The position numbers and the translations under genes are program-made. The notes beneath the pieces were generated by a model. The model was not told the DNA's origin. It saw nothing but the letters and a program-made list of their open reading frames with translations, and ran no database searches. From Paracoccus onubensis (GTDB taxonomy: Bacteria > Pseudomonadota > Alphaproteobacteria > Rhodobacterales > Rhodobacteraceae), in contig NZ_QZCG01000014.1 in the NCBI RefSeq assembly GCF_003591515.1, positions 62,001 through 126,000 of the forward strand: a stretch of DNA of 64,000 bases, written 5' to 3'. Numbering within the stretch: the first letter of the stretch is position 1; every line of letters starts with the position of its first letter. This document shows, piece by piece, positions 52,922 to 61,378 of the stretch.

Positions 52922-54130
52922 ATGACCGTGCAAATCACTCAGCCTACAACCCCTTCGCCGTTACGCGGAACCGGTACGGCATGGACTGTTCTGGTGGCGA
53001 TCAGTGCCTGCCACATGATCAACGACGTCATGCAATCGATGCTGGCGGCGATCTATCCGCTGCTCCGCGAGGAATTCTCGCTATCCTATACGCAGATCGG
53101 CGTCATGACCCTTGCCTTTCAGGTCACTGCCTCACTGCTGCAGCCACTGATAGGGATCGCCACGGACCGGCACCCGCAGCCGCGCTCGCTGTCGATCGGG
53201 ATGGGCTCGACCTTTTGCGGCGTGCTGCTGCTTGCCTTTGCGCATCAATATTGGACATTGCTGACCGGCGCGATGCTGGTCGGGATCGGCTCGGCGGTGT
53301 TCCATCCCGAAAGTTCGCGCGTGGCGCGCCTTGCCTCGGGCGGCAGGTTCGGGACCGCGCAATCCCTGTTCCAGCTTGGCGGCAATTTCGGCCAGTCGCT
53401 GGGACCGCTTCTGGCGGCATTCATCGTGGTTCCGCTGGGCCGGCCTGCGGTTGCATGGTTTGCGGTGGCTGCCGCGCTTGGCGTCGCAACGCTCTATCAG
53501 GTCGGGAACTGGGCCGAAGGACGCAGGCGCGCATCGACGACCAAGCCCGATACCACCCTGAAACTGCCGCGCAATGTCGTCATTCAGGCAATCGTCGTGC
53601 TGGCGCTACTGACCTTTGCCAAGAATATCTACGGTGCGGCGATGACCAGTTATTTCACCTTCTTCACCATCGAGAAATTCGGTCTCGGAGCACAGGGGGC
53701 ACAGGTAATGCTGTTCCTGTTCCTGGCAGGCATGGCCGGAGGCGTGATGCTGGGCGGTATCGTCGGCGACCGGGTCGGGCCGCTGCGCGTCATCTGGTTC
53801 TCGATCCTCGGCGTCCTGCCCTTCACACTGGCACTGCCACATGTCGGGCTGATCCCGACCGCGGTACTTGCCGTGGTGATCGGGCTGATCATGGCCTCTG
53901 CCTTTCCGGCCATTGTCGTCTTTGCGCAGGAACTGGTTCCCGGCAGGACCGGCATGATCGCCGGGCTGTTCTTTGGCTTTGCCTTCGGCATGGGCGGCAT
54001 CGCGGCCGCCGCGCTTGGCGGAATGGCCGACATATATGGCATCCAGCAGGTCTTTCTGTACTGCTCGGGCCTGCCGGTCCTTGGTCTGCTGGCCATCCTG
54101 TTACCCTCGCAAGGTCGCCTGAGGGGCTGA
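52922..54130 (+). CDS. MFS transporter, fosmidomycin-resistance (Fsr) family
   Basis: A 402-residue inner-membrane transporter with twelve membrane segments. CHMINDVMQSMLAAIYPLL near the N-terminus and GIGSAVFHPESSRVARLASG at about residues 120-139 are signatures of Fsr-like proteins, which export fosmidomycin and other small compounds. Its TGA overlaps the ATG of the next gene (TGATG). The coupling to a sulfotransferase-glycosyltransferase suggests a different physiological cargo, or simple co-expression. Confidence 0.88.
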   Translation: MTVQITQPTTPSPLRGTGTAWTVLVAISACHMINDVMQSMLAAIYPLLREEFSLSYTQIGVMTLAFQVTASLLQPLIGIATDRHPQPRSLSIGMGSTFCGVLLLAFAHQYWTLLTGAMLVGIGSAVFHPESSRVARLASGGRFGTAQSLFQLGGNFGQSLGPLLAAFIVVPLGRPAVAWFAVAAALGVATLYQVGNWAEGRRRASTTKPDTTLKLPRNVVIQAIVVLALLTFAKNIYGAAMTSYFTFFTIEKFGLGAQGAQVMLFLFLAGMAGGVMLGGIVGDRVGPLRVIWFSILGVLPFTLALPHVGLIPTAVLAVVIGLIMASAFPAIVVFAQELVPGRTGMIAGLFFGFAFGMGGIAAAALGGMADIYGIQQVFLYCSGLPVLGLLAILLPSQGRLRG

Positions 54131-55863
54131 TGCCGCAAGAGCCCGTCTTTTTCCATATTAGCCCCGATCAATGCGGTGCCCGCCGGATCGCCCGCCTGTT
54201 CGGGCTGAACGGATATGATTATGTTTACGATGAACAGGGCAAACTTGCCGAGGATATCGCCTGGTCGCAGGCGACCGGGCAGGCACCGCTGCGCGACTGG
54301 CCAACAAAACGGCTGTTCACCGGCCTGTACCGTCTCAAACCCTGGTGGAAACCGCCATTGGAAAGTTGGCGCAGCTTTGCCTATCTGCACCAATATTTCC
54401 CGAATGCGCGGTTTATCCTGACCCTGCGCGAACCGGATGCCTGGCTTCTTGACCGCATGGTTGCCGAGAGTGGTACGACAACCAAGGCCTATGCAGCGCA
54501 TTATGGCGTAAGCGAAGCAGAACTGCCCGACCTCTGGACGCGAGACTGGCAGGCACATCTGGATGCCGTCGAGACGTATTTCGGTGACGATCCCGCCTTG
54601 ATCCGGGTGGATACCGAAACCGACACGCTGGAGGATCTGCGCCGCCGCCTTGACCCGATCCTGCCGATGCCCAAATCGCCGCGCCATAGCGGGTGGTTTT
54701 TCAACAAGGAGCCGGAAATCGAACGAACGCTGCTGCGCATGTTCGATCCGGCCCCTGAAACCCCGCCGCAGCGGGCCGAGGAATTCGTCGAGGATGTCGC
54801 CCGCTTCTGCCTGAAGGGTCATTGCGATCCCGGAACCGGCAATCTCGCCGGGCTGTCCCCGCTTTATTGCGAATGGGATGGCGGAACGCAGGTACTGGAC
54901 CGCGCGGGCCATGCCTGTCCGGTCGCCATTACCGATCTGCCCGGCGGTCGCGGCGAGATCGCTCTGGCCGATCCCACGCTGGATTTCAAGCAGCGCCGCG
55001 CCGAAGCGGTCATCAACGACATCCTTGGCCTTGGGCGTCGCGATGCGGCGAATATCGATATGGAGGACGCCCGCTGGCTTGGCGCGACACCGGGGGCGCC
55101 GCTGGACAAGCCGGTTCTTTGCCATAACCGCCGCGAGGGCGCGGGCAATGCCATCCTGTGGCCCCTGCCCGAGATGATGGGGCCGGGACATCGGGGTTAT
55201 GTCACGCCCTGCCCGGACAGGACGCTCTTCGAGGACAAGCAGGACAAACTGGTCTGGCGCGGCATGATCTCGGGAAACGAGTATAGCGACGGGATCCGGC
55301 CCGGCCGCTCCTCATTGCGATATATGCGAGAAATGGCGGCGGCCGGTAACGATGCGCAGGCGCGGGAAATCGCATGGCAGGGATTATGCCGCACCAACCG
55401 CATGGCCGTCGTGCGCCGCTGGTTCGGCCATCCCCATTGCGACATCCGCATCGGATTGGCATGGAGCTTCCGCCATTTCGCGAAGGATCCCCTGCTTTCC
55501 CCCTTTTGCACCCGCCGCGAGGGGCCGGGCTTCTTCCATGATTTCCGCTATCAGCTTTGCATGACCGGTTTCGATCACGGCTCGAATTTCATTCCGATGA
55601 TCAACAGCCGTTCGGTCCTGCTGAAAGAGGAGGACGGCTGGGAAGCCTATTTCTCGGGACGTTTCAAACCGTGGAAACACTATATACCATTACAGAGATA
55701 TTGCGGCGATCTGGGTGAAAAACTCGAATGGGCGCGCAGAAATCCCAATGATTGCAAAGAGATGTCCCACGCAGCCCGGGAAGAGGTCGCCTTGCTGTCC
55801 GACCCTGCTCTGATGCGCGCGATCAAGCACCGCATTCTCGACGGGCTGGCCCGCAAAGGATAA
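54130..55863 (+). CDS. Sulfotransferase-like / GT90 (CAP10-like) fusion protein
   Basis: A 577-residue cytoplasmic protein with two parts. Residues 1 to about 190 look like a sulfotransferase: FFHISPDQCGARRIARLFGL takes the place of the PAPS 5'-phosphosulfate loop and FILTLREPDAWLLDRM that of the 3'-phosphate motif. Residues about 330-577 match glycosyltransferase family 90 (CAP10/LpsA): KLVWRGMISGN at about 372, FRYQLCMTGFDHGSNFIPMI at about 470, SVLLKEE and KPWKHYIPL at about 512, then a DL-EKLEWARRNP helix. A surface-polysaccharide or LPS role is inferred. The long upstream in-frame extension is a shadow of the MFS gene. Confidence 0.8.
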   Translation: MPQEPVFFHISPDQCGARRIARLFGLNGYDYVYDEQGKLAEDIAWSQATGQAPLRDWPTKRLFTGLYRLKPWWKPPLESWRSFAYLHQYFPNARFILTLREPDAWLLDRMVAESGTTTKAYAAHYGVSEAELPDLWTRDWQAHLDAVETYFGDDPALIRVDTETDTLEDLRRRLDPILPMPKSPRHSGWFFNKEPEIERTLLRMFDPAPETPPQRAEEFVEDVARFCLKGHCDPGTGNLAGLSPLYCEWDGGTQVLDRAGHACPVAITDLPGGRGEIALADPTLDFKQRRAEAVINDILGLGRRDAANIDMEDARWLGATPGAPLDKPVLCHNRREGAGNAILWPLPEMMGPGHRGYVTPCPDRTLFEDKQDKLVWRGMISGNEYSDGIRPGRSSLRYMREMAAAGNDAQAREIAWQGLCRTNRMAVVRRWFGHPHCDIRIGLAWSFRHFAKDPLLSPFCTRREGPGFFHDFRYQLCMTGFDHGSNFIPMINSRSVLLKEEDGWEAYFSGRFKPWKHYIPLQRYCGDLGEKLEWARRNPNDCKEMSHAAREEVALLSDPALMRAIKHRILDGLARKG

Positions 55864-55887
55864 TCTCCGCCCGAGAGAGGAGATCAC

Positions 55888-56367
55888 ATGACAAGCATCA
55901 AAGCCGAGCCGATCACCGCAGAGGCCTTCGCCCCTTATGGAGAATTGCTGACGCTGCGCCCATCCCCCGACAAGCTGATCAACGAGGGCCGCTGCGAACG
56001 CCATCACGCGCTGGCCACGGTTGAACGCGGCGGCGGAGAGGCGATCATCTCGCTTTTCCGCTCGGAGCCCGTCAGCCTGCCCTATGATTGCGCCCTGTTG
56101 GAACGGCATCCGCTTGGATCGCAGGCCTTCATGCCGCTTGGCCCCGACCCGTGGCTTTCGGTCGTGGCCCCCGACGAAGATGGCCGCCCCGGTGCGCCCC
56201 GCGCCTTTCTGGTTCCGTCGGGCATGGGGGTCAACCTGCGCGCAGGCGTCTGGCATGGCGTTCTGACTCCGCTTGACCGCCCGGCCGAATTCCTTGTCGT
56301 CGACCGCGAGGGCGAGGGCGTGAATCTGGAGGAAACCCCCATTCCCCCGGTCACGATCACCGGATGA
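55888..56367 (+). CDS. allA: Ureidoglycolate lyase
   Basis: A 159-residue cupin-like enzyme of full family length. IKAEPITAEAFAPYGELL starts the family profile; FLVPSGMGVNLRAGVWHG holds conserved metal-site residues near the C-terminus. It releases urea and glyoxylate from ureidoglycolate in purine/allantoin degradation. No other ure or all genes lie here. It overlaps rnhB by 4 bp. GAGAGGAG precedes the ATG. Confidence 0.92.
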   Translation: MTSIKAEPITAEAFAPYGELLTLRPSPDKLINEGRCERHHALATVERGGGEAIISLFRSEPVSLPYDCALLERHPLGSQAFMPLGPDPWLSVVAPDEDGRPGAPRAFLVPSGMGVNLRAGVWHGVLTPLDRPAEFLVVDREGEGVNLEETPIPPVTITG

Positions 56368-56996
56368 CCCTGCCCGATTTCAGCTTCGAACTCGCCGCCC
56401 TGGCAAATGGCGCCGGTATCATCGCCGGGGTGGACGAGGTCGGACGCGGTCCGCTGGCCGGTCCGGTGACCGCGGCGGCGGTCGTGCTGGATCCCGAAAA
56501 TATCCCTGACGGCCTGAACGATTCCAAGAAGCTGACGCCTGCGCGGCGCGAAACCCTCGGCAGGCAGATCATGCAGCAATGCGACTGGTCGGTGGCCCAT
56601 GTCAGCGTGGAAGAGATCGACCGGCTGAACATCTATCACGCCTCGCATCTGGCCATGTGCCGCGCCGTCTCGGGATTGCGGCAACGGCCCGATCATGTGC
56701 TTGTCGACGGCAACCGCATCCCGCGCGATCTGACCGTTCCGGCCGAAGCAATCGTCAAAGGGGATGCCCGCTCTCTGACCATTGCGGCGGCATCGATCGT
56801 GGCGAAGCTGTTGCGCGATTGCATCATGGTGGATTTGGCGCAACAGCACCCCGGCTATGGCTGGGAGGTGAATGCGGGCTATCCGACTCCGGCCCATAAA
56901 CAGGCGCTTCTAGATCTTGGGGTGACCCCTCACCATAGACGTTCCTTCAGGCCCGTCCACAATATCTTGTGTAAAGATGGAACTACAAGCAATTGA
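56364..56996 (+). CDS. rnhB: Ribonuclease HII
   Basis: A 210-residue RNase HII. Catalytic residues are Asp24 and Glu25 in GVDEVGRGPLAGPV, Asp115 in LVDGNR and Asp152 in LLRDCIM; LNDSKKL is also conserved. It removes ribonucleotides from DNA and RNA-DNA hybrids. The start overlaps allA (ATGA). The end comes 89 bp before ccrM, so replication-linked functions are side by side. Confidence 0.95.
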   Translation: MTLPDFSFELAALANGAGIIAGVDEVGRGPLAGPVTAAAVVLDPENIPDGLNDSKKLTPARRETLGRQIMQQCDWSVAHVSVEEIDRLNIYHASHLAMCRAVSGLRQRPDHVLVDGNRIPRDLTVPAEAIVKGDARSLTIAAASIVAKLLRDCIMVDLAQQHPGYGWEVNAGYPTPAHKQALLDLGVTPHHRRSFRPVHNILCKDGTTSN

Positions 56997-57017
56997 TTTA
57001 AAAAAGAAATTGACGCC

Positions 57018-57033
57018 GAATCACTCCTGACTC
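57018..57033. promoter_or_regulatory. Two GANTC methylation sites in the ccrM leader
   Basis: GAATC (57018-57022) and GACTC (57029-57033) are both GANTC, the target of the CcrM enzyme encoded 53 bp downstream, separated by 6 bp. They lie just after an AT-rich stretch (56995-57010, with TTAA) that could hold the promoter. In Caulobacter, ccrM transcription responds to methylation of GANTC sites near its promoter, so the arrangement suggests self-regulation. Confidence 0.6.
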
Positions 57034-57085
57034 ATCTTGGTGTCCATACCAGACCGGGCAAATCCGGCATGCAGAGGCACGAGAG

Positions 57086-58216
57086 ATGACGAAGATCAAA
57101 GAAAAGCGCGCGGCTGCCGCGTGTTCCCTACCGCTGAACCAAATTCTGGCGGGCGATTGTGTCGAGATCATGAATTCCCTGCCCGAGGGTAGCGTTGATC
57201 TGATCTTTGCCGATCCGCCCTATAATCTCCAGCTTCGGGGGGATCTTCTCCGGCCCGACAATTCCCGCGTGGATGCCGTCGATGACGAATGGGATCAGTT
57301 CGCAGGCTATGCCGCCTATGACCAACTGACCCGCGACTGGCTGGCCGCCGCGCGCCGCCTGCTGAAGCCCGATGGCGCGATCTGGGTGATCGGCAGCTAT
57401 CACAATATCTTCCGCGTTGGCGCCGAACTGCAAAATCAGGGCTTCTGGATCATGAATGACGTGATCTGGCGGAAATCGAACCCGATGCCGAATTTCCGCG
57501 GCAAGCGCCTGACGAATGCGCATGAGACGCTGATCTGGGCCGCCAAATCGGACAGCTCGAAATATACCTTCAATTACGAGGCACTCAAATCCCTGAACGA
57601 AGGCGTGCAGATGCGTTCGGACTGGGTGATCCCGATCTGCAATGGTGGCGAACGTCTGAAGGATGATCAGGGTGACAAGGCTCACCCGACCCAAAAGCCC
57701 GAAGCCTTGCTGCACCGCGTTCTGGTCGGCACCACCAATCCCGGCGATGTCGTGCTCGATCCGTTCTTCGGCACCGGCACGACCGGCGCGGTCGCCAAGA
57801 TGCTGGGCCGCGATTTCATCGGCATCGAGCGCGAGGAATCTTATCGCAAGGTCGCCGAAAAGCGCCTGTCCCGCATCCGCCGCTTTGACAGCGAGGCGAT
57901 TGCCACCACCAAGGCGAAGCGGGCCGAACCGCGTGTCCCCTTTGGTCAGGTGGTGGAACGCGGCATGCTGCGCCCCGGCGAGGAACTGTTTTCCATCGGC
58001 AGCCGTCACAAGGCCAAGGTCCGCGCCGATGGCAGCCTGATCGGGAATGACGTGAAGGGTTCGATCCATCAGGTCGGCGCGGCGCTGGAAGGCGCGCCCT
58101 CCTGCAATGGCTGGACCTATTGGCATTTCCGCCGTGAAGGCAAGATGATCCCCATCGACATCCTGCGTCAGCAGATCCGCGCCGAGATGGAGGGCGAGGT
58201 TTCGCGCCCCAGCTGA
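57086..58216 (+). CDS. ccrM: Cell-cycle DNA adenine methyltransferase (GANTC)
   Basis: A 376-residue beta-class N6-adenine methyltransferase. The catalytic DPPYNLQLRGDLLRPD starts at residue 43 and the AdoMet motif DPFFGTGTTG at 225. WRKSNPMPNFRGKRL and HPTQKPEALLHRV lie between them. The C-terminal domain (about 275-370) ends the normal CcrM length and is specific to the orphan alphaproteobacterial enzyme. No cognate restriction gene is present. It methylates the A of GANTC after replication and so times cell-cycle transcription. Confidence 0.96.
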   Translation: MTKIKEKRAAAACSLPLNQILAGDCVEIMNSLPEGSVDLIFADPPYNLQLRGDLLRPDNSRVDAVDDEWDQFAGYAAYDQLTRDWLAAARRLLKPDGAIWVIGSYHNIFRVGAELQNQGFWIMNDVIWRKSNPMPNFRGKRLTNAHETLIWAAKSDSSKYTFNYEALKSLNEGVQMRSDWVIPICNGGERLKDDQGDKAHPTQKPEALLHRVLVGTTNPGDVVLDPFFGTGTTGAVAKMLGRDFIGIEREESYRKVAEKRLSRIRRFDSEAIATTKAKRAEPRVPFGQVVERGMLRPGEELFSIGSRHKAKVRADGSLIGNDVKGSIHQVGAALEGAPSCNGWTYWHFRREGKMIPIDILRQQIRAEMEGEVSRPS

Positions 58217-58273
58217 GTCATCCACGATTTCGCCGCAGTTCCGCCATCACGACGTCGGCGGCGGAACCGCCTT

Positions 58274-58304
58274 GCCCCGCCATATGTGAATGGCGGGGCC
58301 TTTT
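58274..58304 (+). terminator. Rho-independent terminator after ccrM
   Basis: Perfect 10-bp arms (GCCCCGCCAT 58274-58283, ATGGCGGGGC 58290-58299) with a 6-nt loop followed by CTTTTCGTT. It lies 57 bp after the ccrM stop, between convergent ccrM and the DctM-like gene. Confidence 0.82.
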
Positions 58305-58422
58305 CGTTCCCGTAATGCGGCCCTGAAACCACTTCCAGCCCGCTTCTTCATCCTGATAATCCGGCGAGCCGGGCCGCGTGCGACGAGCCAGAGCCCTGTC
58401 CTCAACCCATTTTACCCAGGCA

Positions 58423-59739
58423 TCACCCCGCCATCATGCGTGGCAATAGCAGCGACACTGCCGGAAACAGGATCAGGACCGTCAGCACCAATATGTCCAC
58501 CAACAGAAAACGCGCGACGCCGCCAAAGATCTGCTCACTCGTGACATTTCGCGCAACGCCACTGATGACGAAGACATTCAGCCCGACCGGCGGGGTGATC
58601 AGGGCGATCTCAAGCAGCTTCACGACGATCACGCCAAACCAGATCTGATCCATCCCGTAGACCTGCATCAGCGGCAACAGGACCGGCAGCGAGATGATCA
58701 GGATCCCCAGCGGCTCGATGAACATGCCCATGACCAGCAGGATCGCCGCCGCGATCACGATCACGCTCAGGGCGGACATGCCGTTGCTGTGCAGCCGCTC
58801 GGCCATGATGCCGGCGATGCCGGTGTCATTGATGAAGGCAAGAAACAGCATCGCCGCCGCCAGTGCCAGCACGAGCGAAGCCGCCTGAAGAACGGAATCC
58901 CGCAGAATGATCCAAAGCATGTCACCGGGCAGCCGCCCCTGCCACAGGCCGATCAGAAATGTCAGCCCGACACAGATCGCGGCCGCGGAAAGCGGCGACA
59001 ATATCCCAAGGAACAGCCCGCCGATAATGATACTCAGCAACGCGATCGGGGGCCACAGGGCAACCATCGCCTGCATGCCGCTGGCGGAAACCCGAACCGG
59101 GCCGGGGGCGGCGGCGGGTTCCTCGCGGACCCACCAGACAATGACCCCGATCATGCCGGCAAGCGACAGAAGCCCCGGCAGGATTCCGGCGATGAACAAC
59201 GTCGCCACGGACTGCCCGGACAGAAATCCATAGAATATGAACAGCATCGAAGGTGGGATAAGCGATCCCAGCGTTCCCCCCACGGCAACCGAAGAGGCGG
59301 CAAGCCTTGGATCGTAACCCTGCTCCAGCATCCCGGGCAGGCAGATCCGTCCCATCGTCGAGGCGCAACTGACCGATGAGCCCGACAGCGACGCGAAACC
59401 TCCGCACCCCAGTACCGACGCAATGGCAAGCCCGCCCGGCTGGTTTCGCAACCAGACCCGGGCAGCGTCGAATACCCGTGTCGAGATCCCGGCATAGAAT
59501 GCAAGATTGCCCAGCAATACGAACAGGAACAGCATCCCTATCGCTTCGGGGTGAAGCCCGTCCCGCAGAAGGCGGGGAATTGCCGCCAGCCACCGGAAGA
59601 ACCCGGCGCCGCTGCTGGCGCTTGTCAGGCCGATGCCACAGATTGCAATGACGAAAGTTGCCGGGGCGACCGGAAACCTGAGCGCCAGCAGGGCCAGAAG
59701 GATCACGATCCCGATCAGGCCAAGCAAGGATGGTTCCAT
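58423..59739 (-). CDS. Orphan TRAP-type large permease (DctM-like)
   Basis: A 438-residue membrane protein with about twelve hydrophobic segments and DctM motifs: GFASLSGSSVSCASTMGRI, VGGTLGSLIPPSMLFIFYG, and EIALITPPVGLNVFVI. The start at 59739 gives MEPSLLGLIGIVILLALLAL. Unlike the set at 8.9-11.7 kb, no DctP or DctQ gene is beside it. It either pairs with subunits encoded elsewhere or works alone. It is divergent from the L,D-transpeptidase. Confidence 0.88.
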   Translation of the reverse strand: MEPSLLGLIGIVILLALLALRFPVAPATFVIAICGIGLTSASSGAGFFRWLAAIPRLLRDGLHPEAIGMLFLFVLLGNLAFYAGISTRVFDAARVWLRNQPGGLAIASVLGCGGFASLSGSSVSCASTMGRICLPGMLEQGYDPRLAASSVAVGGTLGSLIPPSMLFIFYGFLSGQSVATLFIAGILPGLLSLAGMIGVIVWWVREEPAAAPGPVRVSASGMQAMVALWPPIALLSIIIGGLFLGILSPLSAAAICVGLTFLIGLWQGRLPGDMLWIILRDSVLQAASLVLALAAAMLFLAFINDTGIAGIMAERLHSNGMSALSVIVIAAAILLVMGMFIEPLGILIISLPVLLPLMQVYGMDQIWFGVIVVKLLEIALITPPVGLNVFVISGVARNVTSEQIFGGVARFLLVDILVLTVLILFPAVSLLLPRMMAG

Positions 59740-59887
59740 ATATCTCCGTCCCCGTTGACCATCTGCACCGGCATAGCAGTGGATCGGCTGTGCGACAACG
59801 CGCCCCTGACCTAAAATTGAACCGCGCGGCCTCTGGAACTCTTGGACCAGAAAGTGGAAAGTGCCTCTGACATGGATGGAGAGATGA

Positions 59888-61378
59888 ATGACCTTTCTAC
59901 CCCGGCGTTTCCCTCTGGTGTTGCTTGCCCTTGCAGTCACCGCGACCCCGGCGCTTGCGCAGGATGGCCAGCCCGTTTTTGGCGCCTCGGATATCGATAC
60001 GGCAAGTTATCAGGGCGGCGACCTGCCTCCGGGCCGCTCTGCCCTGACGGCGAAGATTCAGGTCTTGCTGGATCGCTCGGGAACCTCTCCGGGGGTCATT
60101 GACGGCTACAAGGGCGGGATGAGTGAAAGCGCTTTGATGGCATTCGAGCGCCGCGCCGGTTTGCCCGTCGACGGGCGGATGGATCCGCAGGTCTGGCAAT
60201 TGTTGCTGCCATATTCCACATCGCCGCAGACCATGGAATATCAGATCACCCAGGAGGACGCCGAGGGGCTGGTTGCCGAGATCCCCGCCGATTACGCGGA
60301 AAAGGCCGCGATGACCGCGATGGGCTATACCAGCATCGCCGAAAAGCTGGGCGAACGGTTTCACATGGACGAGAAATTCATCGCCTTCCTCAATCCCGGC
60401 ATCGAGCTGAAACCCGGCGCGACGATCCGGGTCACCGCCCCCGCCAAGCCTATCAAGACCAAGGTCACGCGGATCATCGTGGACAAGGCAAGCCGCCGCG
60501 TCGCCGCCTATGACAGCAATGGCGAGATGATCGTGGATTATCCGGCAACGGTTGGTTCGGACGCGACGCCCTCGCCCTCGGGCAATCACGTCGTGGTCAC
60601 CGTCGCCCTGAACCCGAACTATACCTATAACCCGGAAAAGAATTTCAGGCAGGGCGACAATGACAAACCGCTGATCGTGCCGCCCGGACCGAACGGGCCG
60701 GTCGGCAATGTCTGGATCGACCTGACCAAACCTACCTATGGCATTCACGGCACGCCCACGCCCTCGCGCTTGTTTCACAACCAGTCGAATGGCTGCGTGC
60801 GCCTGACCAATTGGGACGCAAGGGAACTGGCCGGGCTGGTGATACCGGGCAAGACGAAGGTCGAATTTCTGGAGCCGGGGGTGACGATCGCCGATGTGAC
60901 AGGCGCCGTGCCAGCCCCCGAAAGCGGCGCGGTTTCGGATCCGGCCGCCACCGCGACAACTGTGGCCGCCGGTGTCGCGGGAACCTCGATGCAGGCGCAA
61001 GCCCCGCAGCCCGTCCTTTTGTCCGCGACCCGGCCACCGCGCAGAAGCGGCACGCCGGTCGCATCCATGACAGGGCCGGACGACGCCATGACACCGGGCA
61101 ACACAGAGGTCCCGGCAAATGCCGCCGCACCGCTTGCCGCCGCGATCATCCGTGCCGTCACCACGACCGAAACCATCGGCGCAAATTCCGCCGCGCCCGC
61201 GACGCTTCCCGCTCCTGCGGAGCAACCGCTATATGAAAACACCTCGGAAGAAGATGTCCCGGACACTGCCCAGCCAATGCCTGCGGCACCTGCGGATGAT
61301 CCGCTAAGCAAGGCGCTTTCCGATGCGTTGCCGGAATCCGGTTTCGTTCTGCCGGCAGCCCCGGCAGATATGCCATGA
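59888..61378 (+). CDS. Periplasmic L,D-transpeptidase with peptidoglycan-binding domain
   Basis: A 496-residue secreted protein. The signal peptide ends about residue 25 (VTATPALAQDG). A PG_binding_1-like region lies at about 52-105, and the YkuD catalytic domain at about 193-335 with His287 in GIHGTPTPSRLFH and catalytic Cys303 in SNGCVRLTNWD. The last 160 residues are a Pro/Ala/Thr-rich, probably disordered tail. It cross-links peptidoglycan 3-3 or attaches proteins to it. It overlaps the extensin gene by 4 bp. Confidence 0.92.
   Translation: MTFLPRRFPLVLLALAVTATPALAQDGQPVFGASDIDTASYQGGDLPPGRSALTAKIQVLLDRSGTSPGVIDGYKGGMSESALMAFERRAGLPVDGRMDPQVWQLLLPYSTSPQTMEYQITQEDAEGLVAEIPADYAEKAAMTAMGYTSIAEKLGERFHMDEKFIAFLNPGIELKPGATIRVTAPAKPIKTKVTRIIVDKASRRVAAYDSNGEMIVDYPATVGSDATPSPSGNHVVVTVALNPNYTYNPEKNFRQGDNDKPLIVPPGPNGPVGNVWIDLTKPTYGIHGTPTPSRLFHNQSNGCVRLTNWDARELAGLVIPGKTKVEFLEPGVTIADVTGAVPAPESGAVSDPAATATTVAAGVAGTSMQAQAPQPVLLSATRPPRRSGTPVASMTGPDDAMTPGNTEVPANAAAPLAAAIIRAVTTTETIGANSAAPATLPAPAEQPLYENTSEEDVPDTAQPMPAAPADDPLSKALSDALPESGFVLPAAPADMP

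Noticed and set aside
52894..54129. Continuous upstream extension of the sulfotransferase-GT90 reading frame (989 codons in total)
   Set aside because: The extension lies fully inside the MFS gene in another frame, has no family match, and the ATG at 54130 overlaps the MFS stop in the usual coupled way.
56998..57012. Full CtrA box (TTAA-N7-TTAA) before ccrM
   Set aside because: Only the first half is exact; the second reads ATTG, so it is mentioned only as a weak possibility.
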